Assembly: GCA_910578845.1 (NCBI GenBank)
Contig: CAJTSL010000014.1
Location: forward strand, 35,134 to 82,347
DNA: 47,214 nucleotides
DNA from: an uncultured Lachnospiraceae bacterium
GTDB taxonomy: Bacteria; Bacillota; Clostridia; Lachnospirales; Lachnospiraceae
Direction of reading: 5' to 3'
The notes under the pieces: model-generated
What the model saw: the letters and a program-made list of their open reading frames with translations, nothing else
The model's database searches: none
Told to the model about the DNA's origin: nothing
Shown here: positions 1 to 7,920 of the stretch, in pieces
Numbering within the stretch: position 1 is the stretch's first letter
Layout: every line of letters starts with the position of its first letter
Translations under genes and position numbers: made by a program

Positions 1-29
1 CATTTAATCCCATCCGTAATGAAACAGAA

Positions 30-67
30 AAAAAGTCCGGCAAATGTTTTGAATTGCCGGACTTTTT
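30..67. terminator. Bidirectional rho-independent terminator
   Basis: A perfect 14-bp stem pairs 30-43 with 54-67 around a 10-nt loop, with GTCCGGCAA as the GC-rich core. A-runs on the left and T-runs on the right make it usable in either direction. It probably ends a gene lying left of the window; the small operon to the right has its own hairpin at 251-291. Confidence 0.8.
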
Positions 68-190
68 ATTATTTTACTTTTTATTATTATTTTACTTTCT
101 TTTTCCTTTTCATTTCATTTACTTTTTCATTTCATTTACTTTCTTTTTCCATTTCATTTCATTTTCTTCGCTATTTTTCTTTCCCCAACT
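68..190. repeat. T-rich low-complexity tract with TTTCA repeats
   Basis: This stretch is almost pure pyrimidine on the plus strand and is built from repeated pieces such as TTTCATTTCATTTACTTT. Short reading frames cross it, but they are composed only of F, S, Y, L and H, as expected of such a tract, and have no ribosome binding site. I see no gene here. It looks like slippage-prone filler between two terminators. Confidence 0.7.
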
Positions 191-250
191 TATTTTATTG
201 ACTTATTATGGTTTGATAGAAAGATTTTATGCATCAGGCCAAAAAAACGC

Positions 251-291
251 AAAAAAAATGCAAAGCCTCTCACATTGCCGTAGGCTTCACA
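251..291 (-). terminator. Terminator of the two-gene small-protein operon
   Basis: Read on the minus strand, a 10-bp stem with two G-U pairs joins 282-291 to 259-268 around a 13-nt loop, followed by eight T (251-258) and a second T-run further on. It lies about 50 nt downstream of the stop codon at 342, so it is the natural end of the small-protein operon. Confidence 0.75.
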
Positions 292-341
292 TTTTTCCTC
301 TGTGTTCTTATTGTCGTTCCATCTGATTCTAATGTTACTAA

Positions 342-515
342 TTATTCTATGATTTCATACTGCATATACTCATATTGCAGCTTTGTCCCTTCAGAAATAT
401 CCGGTGGCAATAACGCTCTCGCCACCAGTTTTATTTCATCGCTCTCGATATCGGTACGTTTTAGATTTGCATAATCACCGTCGATACTGACGACTTGATA
501 ATGAAATGTGTTCAT
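342..515 (-). CDS. Small conserved-looking protein, 57 aa, unknown function
   Basis: The frame starts with ATG at 515 and reads MNTFHYQVVSIDGDYANLKR to begin with, ending QYEIIE. It has no membrane segment, is acidic, and has an alternating beta-like pattern (YQVVSIDGDYANLKR) that suggests a small OB or SH3-like beta fold; that is inference. The ribosome binding site GAGGGAGAAG lies just upstream, inside the preceding gene, whose TGA overlaps this ATG as TGATG, so translation is probably coupled. The codon pattern, coupling, promoter and terminator together make it a real gene although it is very short. I do not recognise a named family. Confidence 0.72.
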   Translation of the reverse strand: MNTFHYQVVSIDGDYANLKRTDIESDEIKLVARALLPPDISEGTKLQYEYMQYEIIE

Positions 516-667
516 CAGTCTTCTCCCTCATCATCGACTGCTGCCGCTATGCCGGACACAACAGCAGATACTACCGAAATTACAACCGGGATCAAAATCA
601 CGACCAAACCGCCTGACAATAATAAAAAACCTGTGGAACCGTCCATTCTGCTCATCCATCCTTTCAT
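515..667 (-). CDS. Small single-span membrane protein, 50 aa
   Basis: The protein has a short basic N-terminus (MKGWMSRMDG), one long hydrophobic segment at about residues 13-43 rich in V, I, L, G and A, and an acidic tail DDEGED. This is the layout of a one-pass small membrane protein with the tail outside or at the membrane surface. The first ATG is at 667; an in-frame ATG at 655 follows AAAGGATGG and could be the true start. The stop TGA overlaps the ATG of the next gene. A promoter sits 33 nt upstream. The function is unknown. A role as a partner or regulator of the 57-aa protein is only suggested by the coupling. Confidence 0.65.
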   Translation of the reverse strand: MKGWMSRMDGSTGFLLLSGGLVVILIPVVISVVSAVVSGIAAAVDDEGED

Positions 668-699
668 ACTCTTCATTTAAACTTATCCAAATCAGTACT

Positions 700-728
700 A
701 TTTTACATGAAACTTTTTCATATTTCAA
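700..728 (-). promoter_or_regulatory. SigA-type promoter of the small-protein operon
   Basis: On the minus strand TTGAAA (723-728) and TAAAAT (700-705) are separated by 17 nt. Transcription would start near 693, about 25 nt before the first start codon. Nothing else of note is seen between this promoter and the stop codon at 811. Confidence 0.6.
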
Positions 729-810
729 CTATAATTTTCAACTGCAACATCTTCTATTCATCTACCAAATATAAAACCAAAGAAAAGGAAAGCGCTGCCA
801 TGTGTCCCTC

Positions 811-2391
811 TTAGCCAAATTCCACGATCCTCGTCGCGATTTTCTCCTGGAAGCGGATATCATGCTCAACAACTAGCATGGTCGGCTGATAACGTAAAAT
901 CAGCTCCTCCACCTGCATCCGGGAGAACACATCAATATAATTGAGCGGTTCATCCCAAATATAGATATGCGCCTGTCTCAACAGGCTCGCTGCGATCAGG
1001 ACTTTTTTCTTCTGCCCTTCCGAATATTCTTCCATCCGTTTGCCAAACTGCACGCGCTCAAAATCAAGCTGGCGCAAGATGGCTTTTAGCAGGCTCTCTT
1101 CCAAGCATTCCTGTTTACAGAATGCCGATAAGTCCCCACGTAGGGCTGATGTATCCTGGTTAATATAAGAAATGACCAGTCCGCTCGCTGTCTGCAAAAT
1201 GCCGCTCTCAATTGCCGTGAATCCGGCTCCAGCAGGCGCGCTCTCGCTTGCTGACAATCCGCCTCCGCCAGAATATCCCGGCTGGCTTGCAAAACCGCAT
1301 CTCCTTAGAATCGCTTTGATAAAGCTGGATTTTCCGCTTCCATTCTTGCCACGGAGCAGCACTCTCTCTCCTTGGCACAGCTCAAAGCCAAAATCCTCTA
1401 AGATCCGGTTCTCTCCATAAGCCAGATCATATTTCACCGCTCGTACCAAGACATCCTTATGATGTTTCAGCGGCATGATCTTTAAATCTGCCGGCTGTTC
1501 AATGTCCTGTAGCAGGCCTTCTTTTTCTTCGATTTCCCGTCCAATCCGCTCCTCCATATGCTTCACACGTTTCTGCATCATCTTCGTCTTGGCGCCAATG
1601 TATGCTCTGGCGCCCATGCCTCTGTCATGGTTTTTAATCGGGTCATAGCCTATTTTGGTGCTTTCATTCTTATCCGCCCAGTCGCCTATCCGCCTCGCTG
1701 ATTCTTTTAACTTGACGATTTCTTTGCGATGTTTTTCATTTTCCGCTATATGGAAAGCATCCATGCGGCTCTTATTCTCCCACCAGGAGGAGAAATTGCC
1801 TTTTTGCACCTCGATTGAGACGCGGTTTAGCACGAGCATATGATCCACACATGCATCCAAGAGGTTACGGTCATGCGATACGAGCAAGAAACCTTGCTTG
1901 TTGCACAGATACTGTTTCACGGCATCCCTGGACTCCTGATCCAAGTGGTTCGTCGGCTCATCTATGAGCAAAAAGTAATTATCCCTGGAGAAAAGGATTG
2001 CCAGCATCACTCTTGTGCGCTCTCCATGGCTTAATGTATAGAACGGGCGATACAGCAGCTCTACATCCATCTGCATTTTCTCCAATTCTATCATGACACG
2101 CCATTGTTCCACGTTAGGCGCCAGCTCTTCCATGAAATCCGCCATGCACATGCCAAGCTGCCTCTCGCTTACCTGATAAGGGAAATAATCAAAGGCCGTA
2201 GAAGCCTGAATGCTTCCCTGATAATCATATTTCCCCATCAAAAGATTGAGGAACGTAGTTTTTCCTTTGCCGTTTCTGCCAACAAAGCCAAGTTTCCAGT
2301 CCGTATCAATACTAAATGAAACATTTTCAAAAATATTGTCAAAACTGCCTTCATAGCAGAAGCTCAGATCCGATACATTTATTTTCGCCAT
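811..2391 (-). CDS. ABC-F family ATPase, Lsa-like (ribosomal protection type)
   Basis: Twin-ATPase ABC-F protein of 526 aa without membrane segments. Such proteins bind the ribosomal E site; Lsa/Vga-like members protect against lincosamides, streptogramins A and pleuromutilins. Walker A1 GRNGKGKTT is near residue 38, signature LSHGE at 120, Walker B1 with DEPTNHLD at 140-151, a charged linker at 200-310, Walker A2 GKNGSGKSS at 348, signature YSEGQ at 456 and Walker B2 WDEPLNYID at 479. The second-domain motifs resemble Lsa. A Gly/Ser/Ala-rich stretch at about 365-398, between Walker A2 and the Q-loop, is unusual. The start at 2391 is chosen because AGGAAAGGCAGG lies just upstream; an in-frame ATG at 2445 would add 18 poorly coding residues. 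The gene stands alone, with a structured repeat in its leader. Resistance is inferred from family, and some members have no drug phenotype. Confidence 0.85.
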   Translation of the reverse strand: MAKINVSDLSFCYEGSFDNIFENVSFSIDTDWKLGFVGRNGKGKTTFLNLLMGKYDYQGSIQASTAFDYFPYQVSERQLGMCMADFMEELAPNVEQWRVMIELEKMQMDVELLYRPFYTLSHGERTRVMLAILFSRDNYFLLIDEPTNHLDQESRDAVKQYLCNKQGFLLVSHDRNLLDACVDHMLVLNRVSIEVQKGNFSSWWENKSRMDAFHIAENEKHRKEIVKLKESARRIGDWADKNESTKIGYDPIKNHDRGMGARAYIGAKTKMMQKRVKHMEERIGREIEEKEGLLQDIEQPADLKIMPLKHHKDVLVRAVKYDLAYGENRILEDFGFELCQGERVLLRGKNGSGKSSFIKAILRRCGFASQPGYSGGGGLSASESAPAGAGFTAIESGILQTASGLVISYINQDTSALRGDLSAFCKQECLEESLLKAILRQLDFERVQFGKRMEEYSEGQKKKVLIAASLLRQAHIYIWDEPLNYIDVFSRMQVEELILRYQPTMLVVEHDIRFQEKIATRIVEFG

Positions 2392-2429
2392 ATATACCTG
2401 CCTTTCCTGCAACAAAAGCACATAACACC

Positions 2430-2540
2430 GCATGCTTTTTTGCAATCGAATAGGGAAGTTTCTCTCCCCTACTCACGCGCCGGGCGTCCGTCAGCTTCTG
2501 CTGACAATCTTCCTTGGGACGCCCGTATGCATAAAAAAAA
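2430..2540 (-). repeat. Structured dispersed repeat, copy 1 (leader of ABC-F gene)
   Basis: Read on the minus strand: a T-run, ATGCAT, a 9-bp stem (2517-2525 with 2481-2489), an 11-nt one-sided bulge CAAGGAAGATT, a hairpin of 6 bp (2500-2505 with 2490-2495), then a second imperfect 11-bp stem (2464-2474 with 2448-2458), then GATTGCA and GCATGC. The same plan with different stem sequences occurs at 17052-17160 before valS. It ends about 40 nt before the ABC-F start. It could be a mobile palindromic element, a cis-acting RNA, or both. Confidence 0.7.
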
Positions 2541-2576
2541 GAATCACCTGTTGCCAAATGATCCTAAGCTTTGTTC

Positions 2577-2807
2577 CTAATCTGACTCCTGTCTTATATA
2601 GCGCGGGACGGCTCTTAAAAGCGCAATGCCCAAGACAATGCCGCCTGCCCACTGACAGACGAACGCACGGTACACGGAAATAAAGACAGCATCCTTTATG
2701 GAAACAAAACCTACTTTTGGCAACATGATAAAAATCCTAATAACCATCAGACATTTCGCCGATACCTTACCGCTTTGCAAAACGCCTCTGTTTATTCCTG
2801 TCTTCAT
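2577..2807 (-). pseudogene. Doubtful 76-aa frame, possible gene remnant
   Basis: The frame reads MKTGINRGVLQSGKV at the start and has one hydrophobic patch (VCQWAGGIVLGIALL) before a basic end. No ribosome binding site precedes its ATG at 2807; the AAAGGAG at about 2850 belongs to a 7-codon frame that ends at once. It may be the decayed end of a membrane-protein gene. The rest of 2541-2968 holds no other gene; an imperfect hairpin with GCGAAAC lies near 2865-2897. Confidence 0.2.
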
Positions 2808-2968
2808 GTTTCAAAAGCAGACTATCTTTGCATCTTTACCTCCATGCTCCTTTCCCATTAATAACAATCGCTAATTGCGAAACGGTTATTTCATTCCATA
2901 GCAAACCTTTCGCCCTTTTCGCATCTGCCCGTATTCTAGCACATTCTTCTATGCAATGCAAGCATTTT

Positions 2969-4828
2969 CTAGTTTATTTTCACCAGCCGATCCCCGTTCT
3001 CTGTATACAGATCAAAATACGCCTCATGCCGGCCTCTCTCAAACGCAAGCCGGAGCCGCTCTGTCACTTCCTTATCCCGCAACCACGCTGTCAAAAGCGG
3101 CGAGAACCTTCTGCCTTCCAACGCGATCGCTGCTTCTACCGCCTCTTCAAATGTCTTCTCCACACCTTTATACAACCTGGCCGTATCCGTCACGTTATTG
3201 ATCCAGTCCAAAAGCCCGATGATATCTACCACCTGCCGGCACTGGCATTCTAGTCTTTTATATGCTTTCGGATAGCCGTGGGAAGCATCATACCAGAAAT
3301 GATGCCCTAGCGCAACATCTGCATAACGGCGTGTCGATGCCCTCCCGGACAGCCACGCTTCCCCAACTAGTGTATGTAGCTGCGCCATCTCATATTCTTC
3401 CTCAAACCATTGCCTGACAGTACGGGAATACAGATTCATGAAATTAATCTTGCCAATATCATATAACATCCCACATTCTTTTGCGAACGTAATGATTTCC
3501 CGCTTCTTCTCTTCCCTGTCCGTGATCGCACGGATATCGTCAATATCATCGAAGAAATCCGGTTCTTCTTCTATGATCATCTGGCAAAATACTGCCGCCG
3601 CTTCCCCGACAATCCGTGAATGTGCATAGATATCCGGTGCAAAACGGATCTGCAATTTCCGTAAAAACTCTTTATAAGAAATGCTATTGTCCGTCTCGAC
3701 AAAAGTATACGACAACTGCCTAAGATACAGAAAAAGCGCTTCATTCTCTTCAGCCTCCGGAAATGCTTCTACATAGGCAATGACCTTTTGGTAAAGGTCT
3801 TCTATGTATTCTTTGCGCCCCCCTATTTTCTCTGGATAATCATTTAAAAACTGACAATAAAACGCTGGCAGGGAGATAATGCCATACATGCTCTCTTCGG
3901 TAAATAATTCCGCGTCTGCCGCGTCCATGAGCGCTTCCATTTTCGTCAGCAGCCCATCCAGGTTATTTAACCCGCAATAATATTCAAGCGCATCATACGC
4001 AAACCTGGCACGGATCGGCGCCTGTTCATTCCGCTCCGCAGCTTCCTGCAGCCGTTTCTGGTAAACTGTATAAACAGACTCCATCACCAATGCTAAATCG
4101 CGCGAAGTCATTACCTTATTCTTACTATAGGAGATGCTTGCCGCCATCTGCTGATGCGTCATATAGATAAACCGGTCCCACGGAAGCTCGGGCGCTTTCT
4201 CCTGGAAATACTTATCTTGCAAGATCTGCTGCGTCCTGTTGACCATATGGATTTTCTCGCTCGGATTCTTAAACTGCCCCAAGGACATGTTCGCCCGGGA
4301 GCGAAGAATGTACCCTTTCGTCTCTATATCGTCAATTTCTGCATAATATTTTAAATATGCCGCGGCCTCCGTAAAACATAAGCGCATCTGCAAAGTATAT
4401 TTTTCGCTTTCTTCCTTTTCTAAGCCAGCCAGCTTGTTGCAAAGGTTATTATATCCCATGCCCAGCCAGTATAGCTCCCGGATCATGCTGCTCCTGTCTT
4501 TCTTATGCCGCGCCAGGTTTAACAGCGCCTTATGGACTTGGCAAAATAGGCCTACATCAAGCTCTTCCTTCCCGCAAAGAAGGTTCCCGGCAAAGTCCTG
4601 CAAGTCCCGCAGCTCCTCTTCTCCTGCCTCATAGATGTGGTCAAGCGCAGGGAACAACTCTCCACGCAATAATTCCATATTACGCTTCATCTTCTGTTCC
4701 GCCTGTTCTTTGTTCCGCAAAAGGTGCTCACAATACTCTTCAAAAGTCCTGCTCTCCGGCTTCTTACGTGCTGTCAGCACAGCGATATCTTTTAAATTGG
4801 CAATATACTCTTCCTGATATGGCTGCAT
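2969..4828 (-). CDS. Helical-repeat protein with degenerate HD-GYP domain
   Basis: The 619-aa soluble protein has a long helical N-terminal part (about 1-395, TPR-like in character) and a C-terminal domain laid out as in HD-GYP cyclic-di-GMP phosphodiesterases. It shows AHS near 402, YDIGK at 456-460 where the family has HDIGK, LHTLVG with His at 485, HH at 509-510 and HGYP at 517-520. The first metal-binding His of the HD pair is therefore Tyr while the Asp and the later histidines remain. Activity may be reduced, altered or lost. It starts 14 nt after the hybrid kinase gene with GAGGGAAG before the ATG, so it is probably the output or partner of that kinase. Family assignment is by motif reading only. 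Confidence 0.65.
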   Translation of the reverse strand: MQPYQEEYIANLKDIAVLTARKKPESRTFEEYCEHLLRNKEQAEQKMKRNMELLRGELFPALDHIYEAGEEELRDLQDFAGNLLCGKEELDVGLFCQVHKALLNLARHKKDRSSMIRELYWLGMGYNNLCNKLAGLEKEESEKYTLQMRLCFTEAAAYLKYYAEIDDIETKGYILRSRANMSLGQFKNPSEKIHMVNRTQQILQDKYFQEKAPELPWDRFIYMTHQQMAASISYSKNKVMTSRDLALVMESVYTVYQKRLQEAAERNEQAPIRARFAYDALEYYCGLNNLDGLLTKMEALMDAADAELFTEESMYGIISLPAFYCQFLNDYPEKIGGRKEYIEDLYQKVIAYVEAFPEAEENEALFLYLRQLSYTFVETDNSISYKEFLRKLQIRFAPDIYAHSRIVGEAAAVFCQMIIEEEPDFFDDIDDIRAITDREEKKREIITFAKECGMLYDIGKINFMNLYSRTVRQWFEEEYEMAQLHTLVGEAWLSGRASTRRYADVALGHHFWYDASHGYPKAYKRLECQCRQVVDIIGLLDWINNVTDTARLYKGVEKTFEEAVEAAIALEGRRFSPLLTAWLRDKEVTERLRLAFERGRHEAYFDLYTENGDRLVKIN

Positions 4829-4842
4829 CTTCCCTCTACTCC

Positions 4843-6501
4843 TTATACATTGAACCTATTGCGCAGAATATCCTGTAACCGTTCCGGGTCAATCGGCTTA
4901 GCACAATGCTCGTTCATGCCGGCTTCCCTAGAAAGACGGATATCTTCCACAAAAGCATTCGCCGTCATAGCAACAATCCAGATGCTCCCGGCATCCTCTC
5001 TAGAAAGCGCACGGATCCGTCTCGTCGCCTCATATCCGTCCATTACCGGCATCTGGATATCCATGAGCACCAAATCATAATATCCTTGCTCAGACGCTTC
5101 AAACATTTCCACGGCCTGCGCGCCGTTATCAGCAACTTCAACTTGCACCCCGGTCACGGACAACATTTCTACCGCTATTTCCTGGTTCAATTCGATATCT
5201 TCTACTAGCAGGATACGATAATCGCTATAGTCCACATCCATCGCGCCTGCCGAGCCTTCTTCTGTGCGCCTTCCATTTAAGAGAGCCGATAACGTCTCTA
5301 ATAATCTGCTCTTAAAAAGCGGGCAGGGCACAAAAGCATCGACTCCCGAGCGCACCGCACGGTATTCTATCTGTGCCCAATCCTCTTCCGATACCAACAG
5401 GATCGGAAAGCCAGGACCTGCCGACTGCCGCACATGCGCCGCCAATTCCAGCACCGGCATATCTTCCAGTTCCTGCCCAAGCAGCATAGCGCATGGCATA
5501 CGGTTCTCATATTGTGCCTCCGTCAGCCATGTCACTACATCCAATCCACTGTCTTTATGTACCGGTTCTAACCCTGCTTCTTCTAAATAATCCGATATCA
5601 TCTCTACCCTATGGGGAAGGCTCTCTACAAGCAGGACGCTGCTGCCAGCGGGCAGTTCCAAGCCTTTCCGGCTCTGTACTTCGACAGTCATCGGCATCTC
5701 AATATGGAAGTTACTGCCCATGCCTTCCTTGCTCTCTACATCTATACTGCCGCCCATACGGTCTACCAAATTCTTCACGATAGCCATCCCCAGGCCGGTT
5801 CCTTCGATCTTGCTGATGGTACTGCTGTTGACTCGCTCAAACGGTATGAATATTTTCTGCAAGAATTCTTCGTCCATGCCAATCCCGTTGTCTTCACACC
5901 AGAAATCCAACAACACCATATCCTGCTGTTTTCCTTCCTCTGATGTTCCGCTTCCAACAAGGCGCTGGGCGAACCGCACAAGGATTTTGCCTTCTTCTTG
6001 TGTATATTTTACCGCATTTCCGATGATATTCACCAAAATCTGCCGCAGCCGCAAAGGATCGCCGATCAAATTCTCTTCATAGATCTGTCCGATTTCTATC
6101 TGCAAATCCTGCTGCTTTTGAATCGCCTGCGGGCGTACGATAACTGCGATGTCATGGATCAGATCCGCAAGGGAAAATGATTCTTCATTCAGCGCCAATC
6201 GCCCGCTGTCAATCCGGGACATATCCAGCACATCATTCACTAAGCTCATCAGATGTGTAGAAGCTGTCCTTATCTTCAATAAACAATCCTGTACTCTTGA
6301 CTTCTCATCAATATGGGACAACGCAATAGACGTCATGCCGATAATCGCATTCATCGGCGTACGAATATCATGTGACATATTCGACAGGAAACTGCTCTTC
6401 GCCTCATTGGCTGCTTCCGCCGCTTTCAATGCCTCCTCTAACGCTGCGTTCATCCGCTCCAGTTCCGCCAAATGACGGTCATGCTCATGATTATTTTCCA
6501 T
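4843..6501 (-). CDS. Soluble hybrid histidine kinase with two receiver domains
   Basis: A 552-aa kinase without a sensor or membrane segment: a short coiled coil (8-36), HisKA with MSHDIRTP (phospho-acceptor His44), an HATPase domain with NIIGNAVKY, DNGIGMD and GTGLGM, then a receiver-like domain (about 285-410) in which the phospho-acceptor Asp is missing (MLLGQE region), and a complete C-terminal receiver (428-552) with Asp481 in LMDIQMP and Lys in AKPI. It presumably senses an internal signal or relies on another protein for input. The start ATG at 6501 is preferred over TTG at 6507 because GGAG lies 7 nt upstream. It is flanked closely by the aldo/keto reductase gene (18 nt) and the HD-GYP-like gene (14 nt), which implies one operon. 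Confidence 0.82.
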   Translation of the reverse strand: MENNHEHDRHLAELERMNAALEEALKAAEAANEAKSSFLSNMSHDIRTPMNAIIGMTSIALSHIDEKSRVQDCLLKIRTASTHLMSLVNDVLDMSRIDSGRLALNEESFSLADLIHDIAVIVRPQAIQKQQDLQIEIGQIYEENLIGDPLRLRQILVNIIGNAVKYTQEEGKILVRFAQRLVGSGTSEEGKQQDMVLLDFWCEDNGIGMDEEFLQKIFIPFERVNSSTISKIEGTGLGMAIVKNLVDRMGGSIDVESKEGMGSNFHIEMPMTVEVQSRKGLELPAGSSVLLVESLPHRVEMISDYLEEAGLEPVHKDSGLDVVTWLTEAQYENRMPCAMLLGQELEDMPVLELAAHVRQSAGPGFPILLVSEEDWAQIEYRAVRSGVDAFVPCPLFKSRLLETLSALLNGRRTEEGSAGAMDVDYSDYRILLVEDIELNQEIAVEMLSVTGVQVEVADNGAQAVEMFEASEQGYYDLVLMDIQMPVMDGYEATRRIRALSREDAGSIWIVAMTANAFVEDIRLSREAGMNEHCAKPIDPERLQDILRNRFNV

Positions 6502-6519
6502 CGTCAAACTCCATCCAAT

Positions 6520-7710
6520 TTAATACAACTTCAAAAACTGTACAATTTTACGCGCCGCCTTATAGAACGGCCCTTCCAGTTCTTTGCGTGCATTCTTTAG
6601 TTCTGTACGAATTTGTATATGTTGCGGGCAATGTTGCTCACATTTGCCGCACTCTACGCAATTCGACGCTGCCGAAGAATCTTTGCGGAGCGCCGTACAC
6701 ATCATATATTCCACGATCGCAGCTCTTCGCCCGTCAGAATATCTTCTGTTATAAGCCGCGAAAGTCCCCGGTATGTCCACGTTTTTCGGGCACGGCATAC
6801 AATATCTGCATCCCGTGCAGCCGACTTTGACTTTGGCGTTAATTGCATTTATGACATCCTGCAACAGCCCTTCTTCCGCTTCCGTAAACGCTCCTGCCCA
6901 TGCCTTTGATGCGGTCTCCGTGTTCTCTTTCACCATCTCCAATGAATTCATCCCCGAAAGCACACATGTGACTTCCGGCTGGTCCCATAGCCAGCGGAAT
7001 GCCCATTCCGCCGGGTTGCGCTTCACCGGATATTCTTCAAACAGCTTCTTCGCCTCTTCCGGCAGCATGCCAGCCAGCTTTCCGCCCCGGAGCGGTTCCA
7101 TAATGATGACCGGGATGTCCTTCGCTGCAGCATAATGCAATCCCTTACGCCCCGCCTGTGAATTTTCATCCAGGTAATTATATTGTATCTGGCAAAAATC
7201 CCAGTCATACGCATCCACCAATTTACAGAACATATCCGAGTTCCCATGATAGGAAAACCCTATCTGGCGGATTGCCCCGCTTTTCTTCTTCTCTTCCAGC
7301 CATGCCAAAATACCCAGTTCTTTCAACCGCTCCCATGTCTTTACATCCGTCAGCATATGCATCAGATAATAGTCCACGTAATCCGTCCGCAGCCTTTTTA
7401 GCTGCTCCGTGAAGTATTTCTCCATGCTTCCGGGCTTCTTGACCAGATAATGCGGCAGCTTTGTGGCAATATTCACCTTCTCCCTGATCCGGTTCTTCTC
7501 TAATATCTTTCCAAGAGCGTCTTCACTGCCGGAATAAATATATGCCGTATCAAAATAATTAATGCCTGCGCGATAAGCTTCCATGATCTCCCGCTCTGTT
7601 TTGCGAAGATCCACTTTTCCTGCATTCTGTGTAAACCGCATACACCCATAGCCTAATATCGAAATCTTGTTCCCATACCTGTCCGTACGATAATTCATCC
7701 TACTAACCAT
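6520..7710 (-). CDS. Aldo/keto reductase with C-terminal 2[4Fe-4S] ferredoxin-like domain
   Basis: The N-terminal 280 residues form an aldo/keto reductase barrel: LGYGCMRF at the start, FDTAYIYSGSED with the catalytic Asp and Tyr, the Lys of IATKLP and the His of YLMHML. The tail carries two clusters of cysteines, CTGCRYCMPCP (298-307) and CVECGKCEQHC (351-361), typical of 4Fe-4S binding. Such fused enzymes are common in gut Clostridia and are thought to pass electrons between Fe-S carriers and a carbonyl substrate or cofactor; the substrate cannot be told. The first of three genes read with the hybrid kinase and HD-GYP-like genes. The start is 7710 or the in-frame ATG at 7698; neither has ideal ribosome binding site spacing. 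Confidence 0.85.
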   Translation of the reverse strand: MVSRMNYRTDRYGNKISILGYGCMRFTQNAGKVDLRKTEREIMEAYRAGINYFDTAYIYSGSEDALGKILEKNRIREKVNIATKLPHYLVKKPGSMEKYFTEQLKRLRTDYVDYYLMHMLTDVKTWERLKELGILAWLEEKKKSGAIRQIGFSYHGNSDMFCKLVDAYDWDFCQIQYNYLDENSQAGRKGLHYAAAKDIPVIIMEPLRGGKLAGMLPEEAKKLFEEYPVKRNPAEWAFRWLWDQPEVTCVLSGMNSLEMVKENTETASKAWAGAFTEAEEGLLQDVINAINAKVKVGCTGCRYCMPCPKNVDIPGTFAAYNRRYSDGRRAAIVEYMMCTALRKDSSAASNCVECGKCEQHCPQHIQIRTELKNARKELEGPFYKAARKIVQFLKLY

Positions 7711-7816
7711 GCCTTTCTCTCAGCCTGTAGCGTTTGCCACCATCCTTATCCTGACTGATCCCAGTCTTGCGGCCCGCATGTAAACGTGCTTCTCTATCGC
7801 CCTTTTCACTTTATCC

Positions 7817-7845
7817 ATTATATAACGACTCCATAATTTTTACAA
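7817..7845 (-). promoter_or_regulatory. SigA-type promoter of the aldo/keto reductase operon
   Basis: On the minus strand TTGTAA (7840-7845) and TATAAT (7817-7822) are 17 nt apart. A further TTGACA near 7875 has a poorer 19-nt partner. The leader of roughly 100 nt before the gene shows no clear structure. Confidence 0.6.
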
Positions 7846-7884
7846 GAATATACCTGCCAAATTAGGTATTATGTCAACTATCAC

Positions 7885-7920
7885 AAAAAAGAAGCCTGTA
7901 CTCTCAACAAGTACAAACTT
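7885..7920 (-). terminator. Terminator of the spoIIA operon
   Basis: An 11-bp stem with two G-U pairs joins 7910-7920 to 7892-7902 (loop 7 nt) and is followed on the minus strand by CTTCTTTTTTG. The stem includes the last codons and the stop of sigF, so the operon ends right at its last gene. Confidence 0.8.

Noticed and set aside
19..326. Plus-strand frames in the T-rich tract
   Set aside because: They encode only F, Y, L, S and H from low-complexity DNA.
2865..2897. Hairpin with GCGAAAC as a third copy of the MITE end
   Set aside because: Only seven to ten bases match and the flanks differ.
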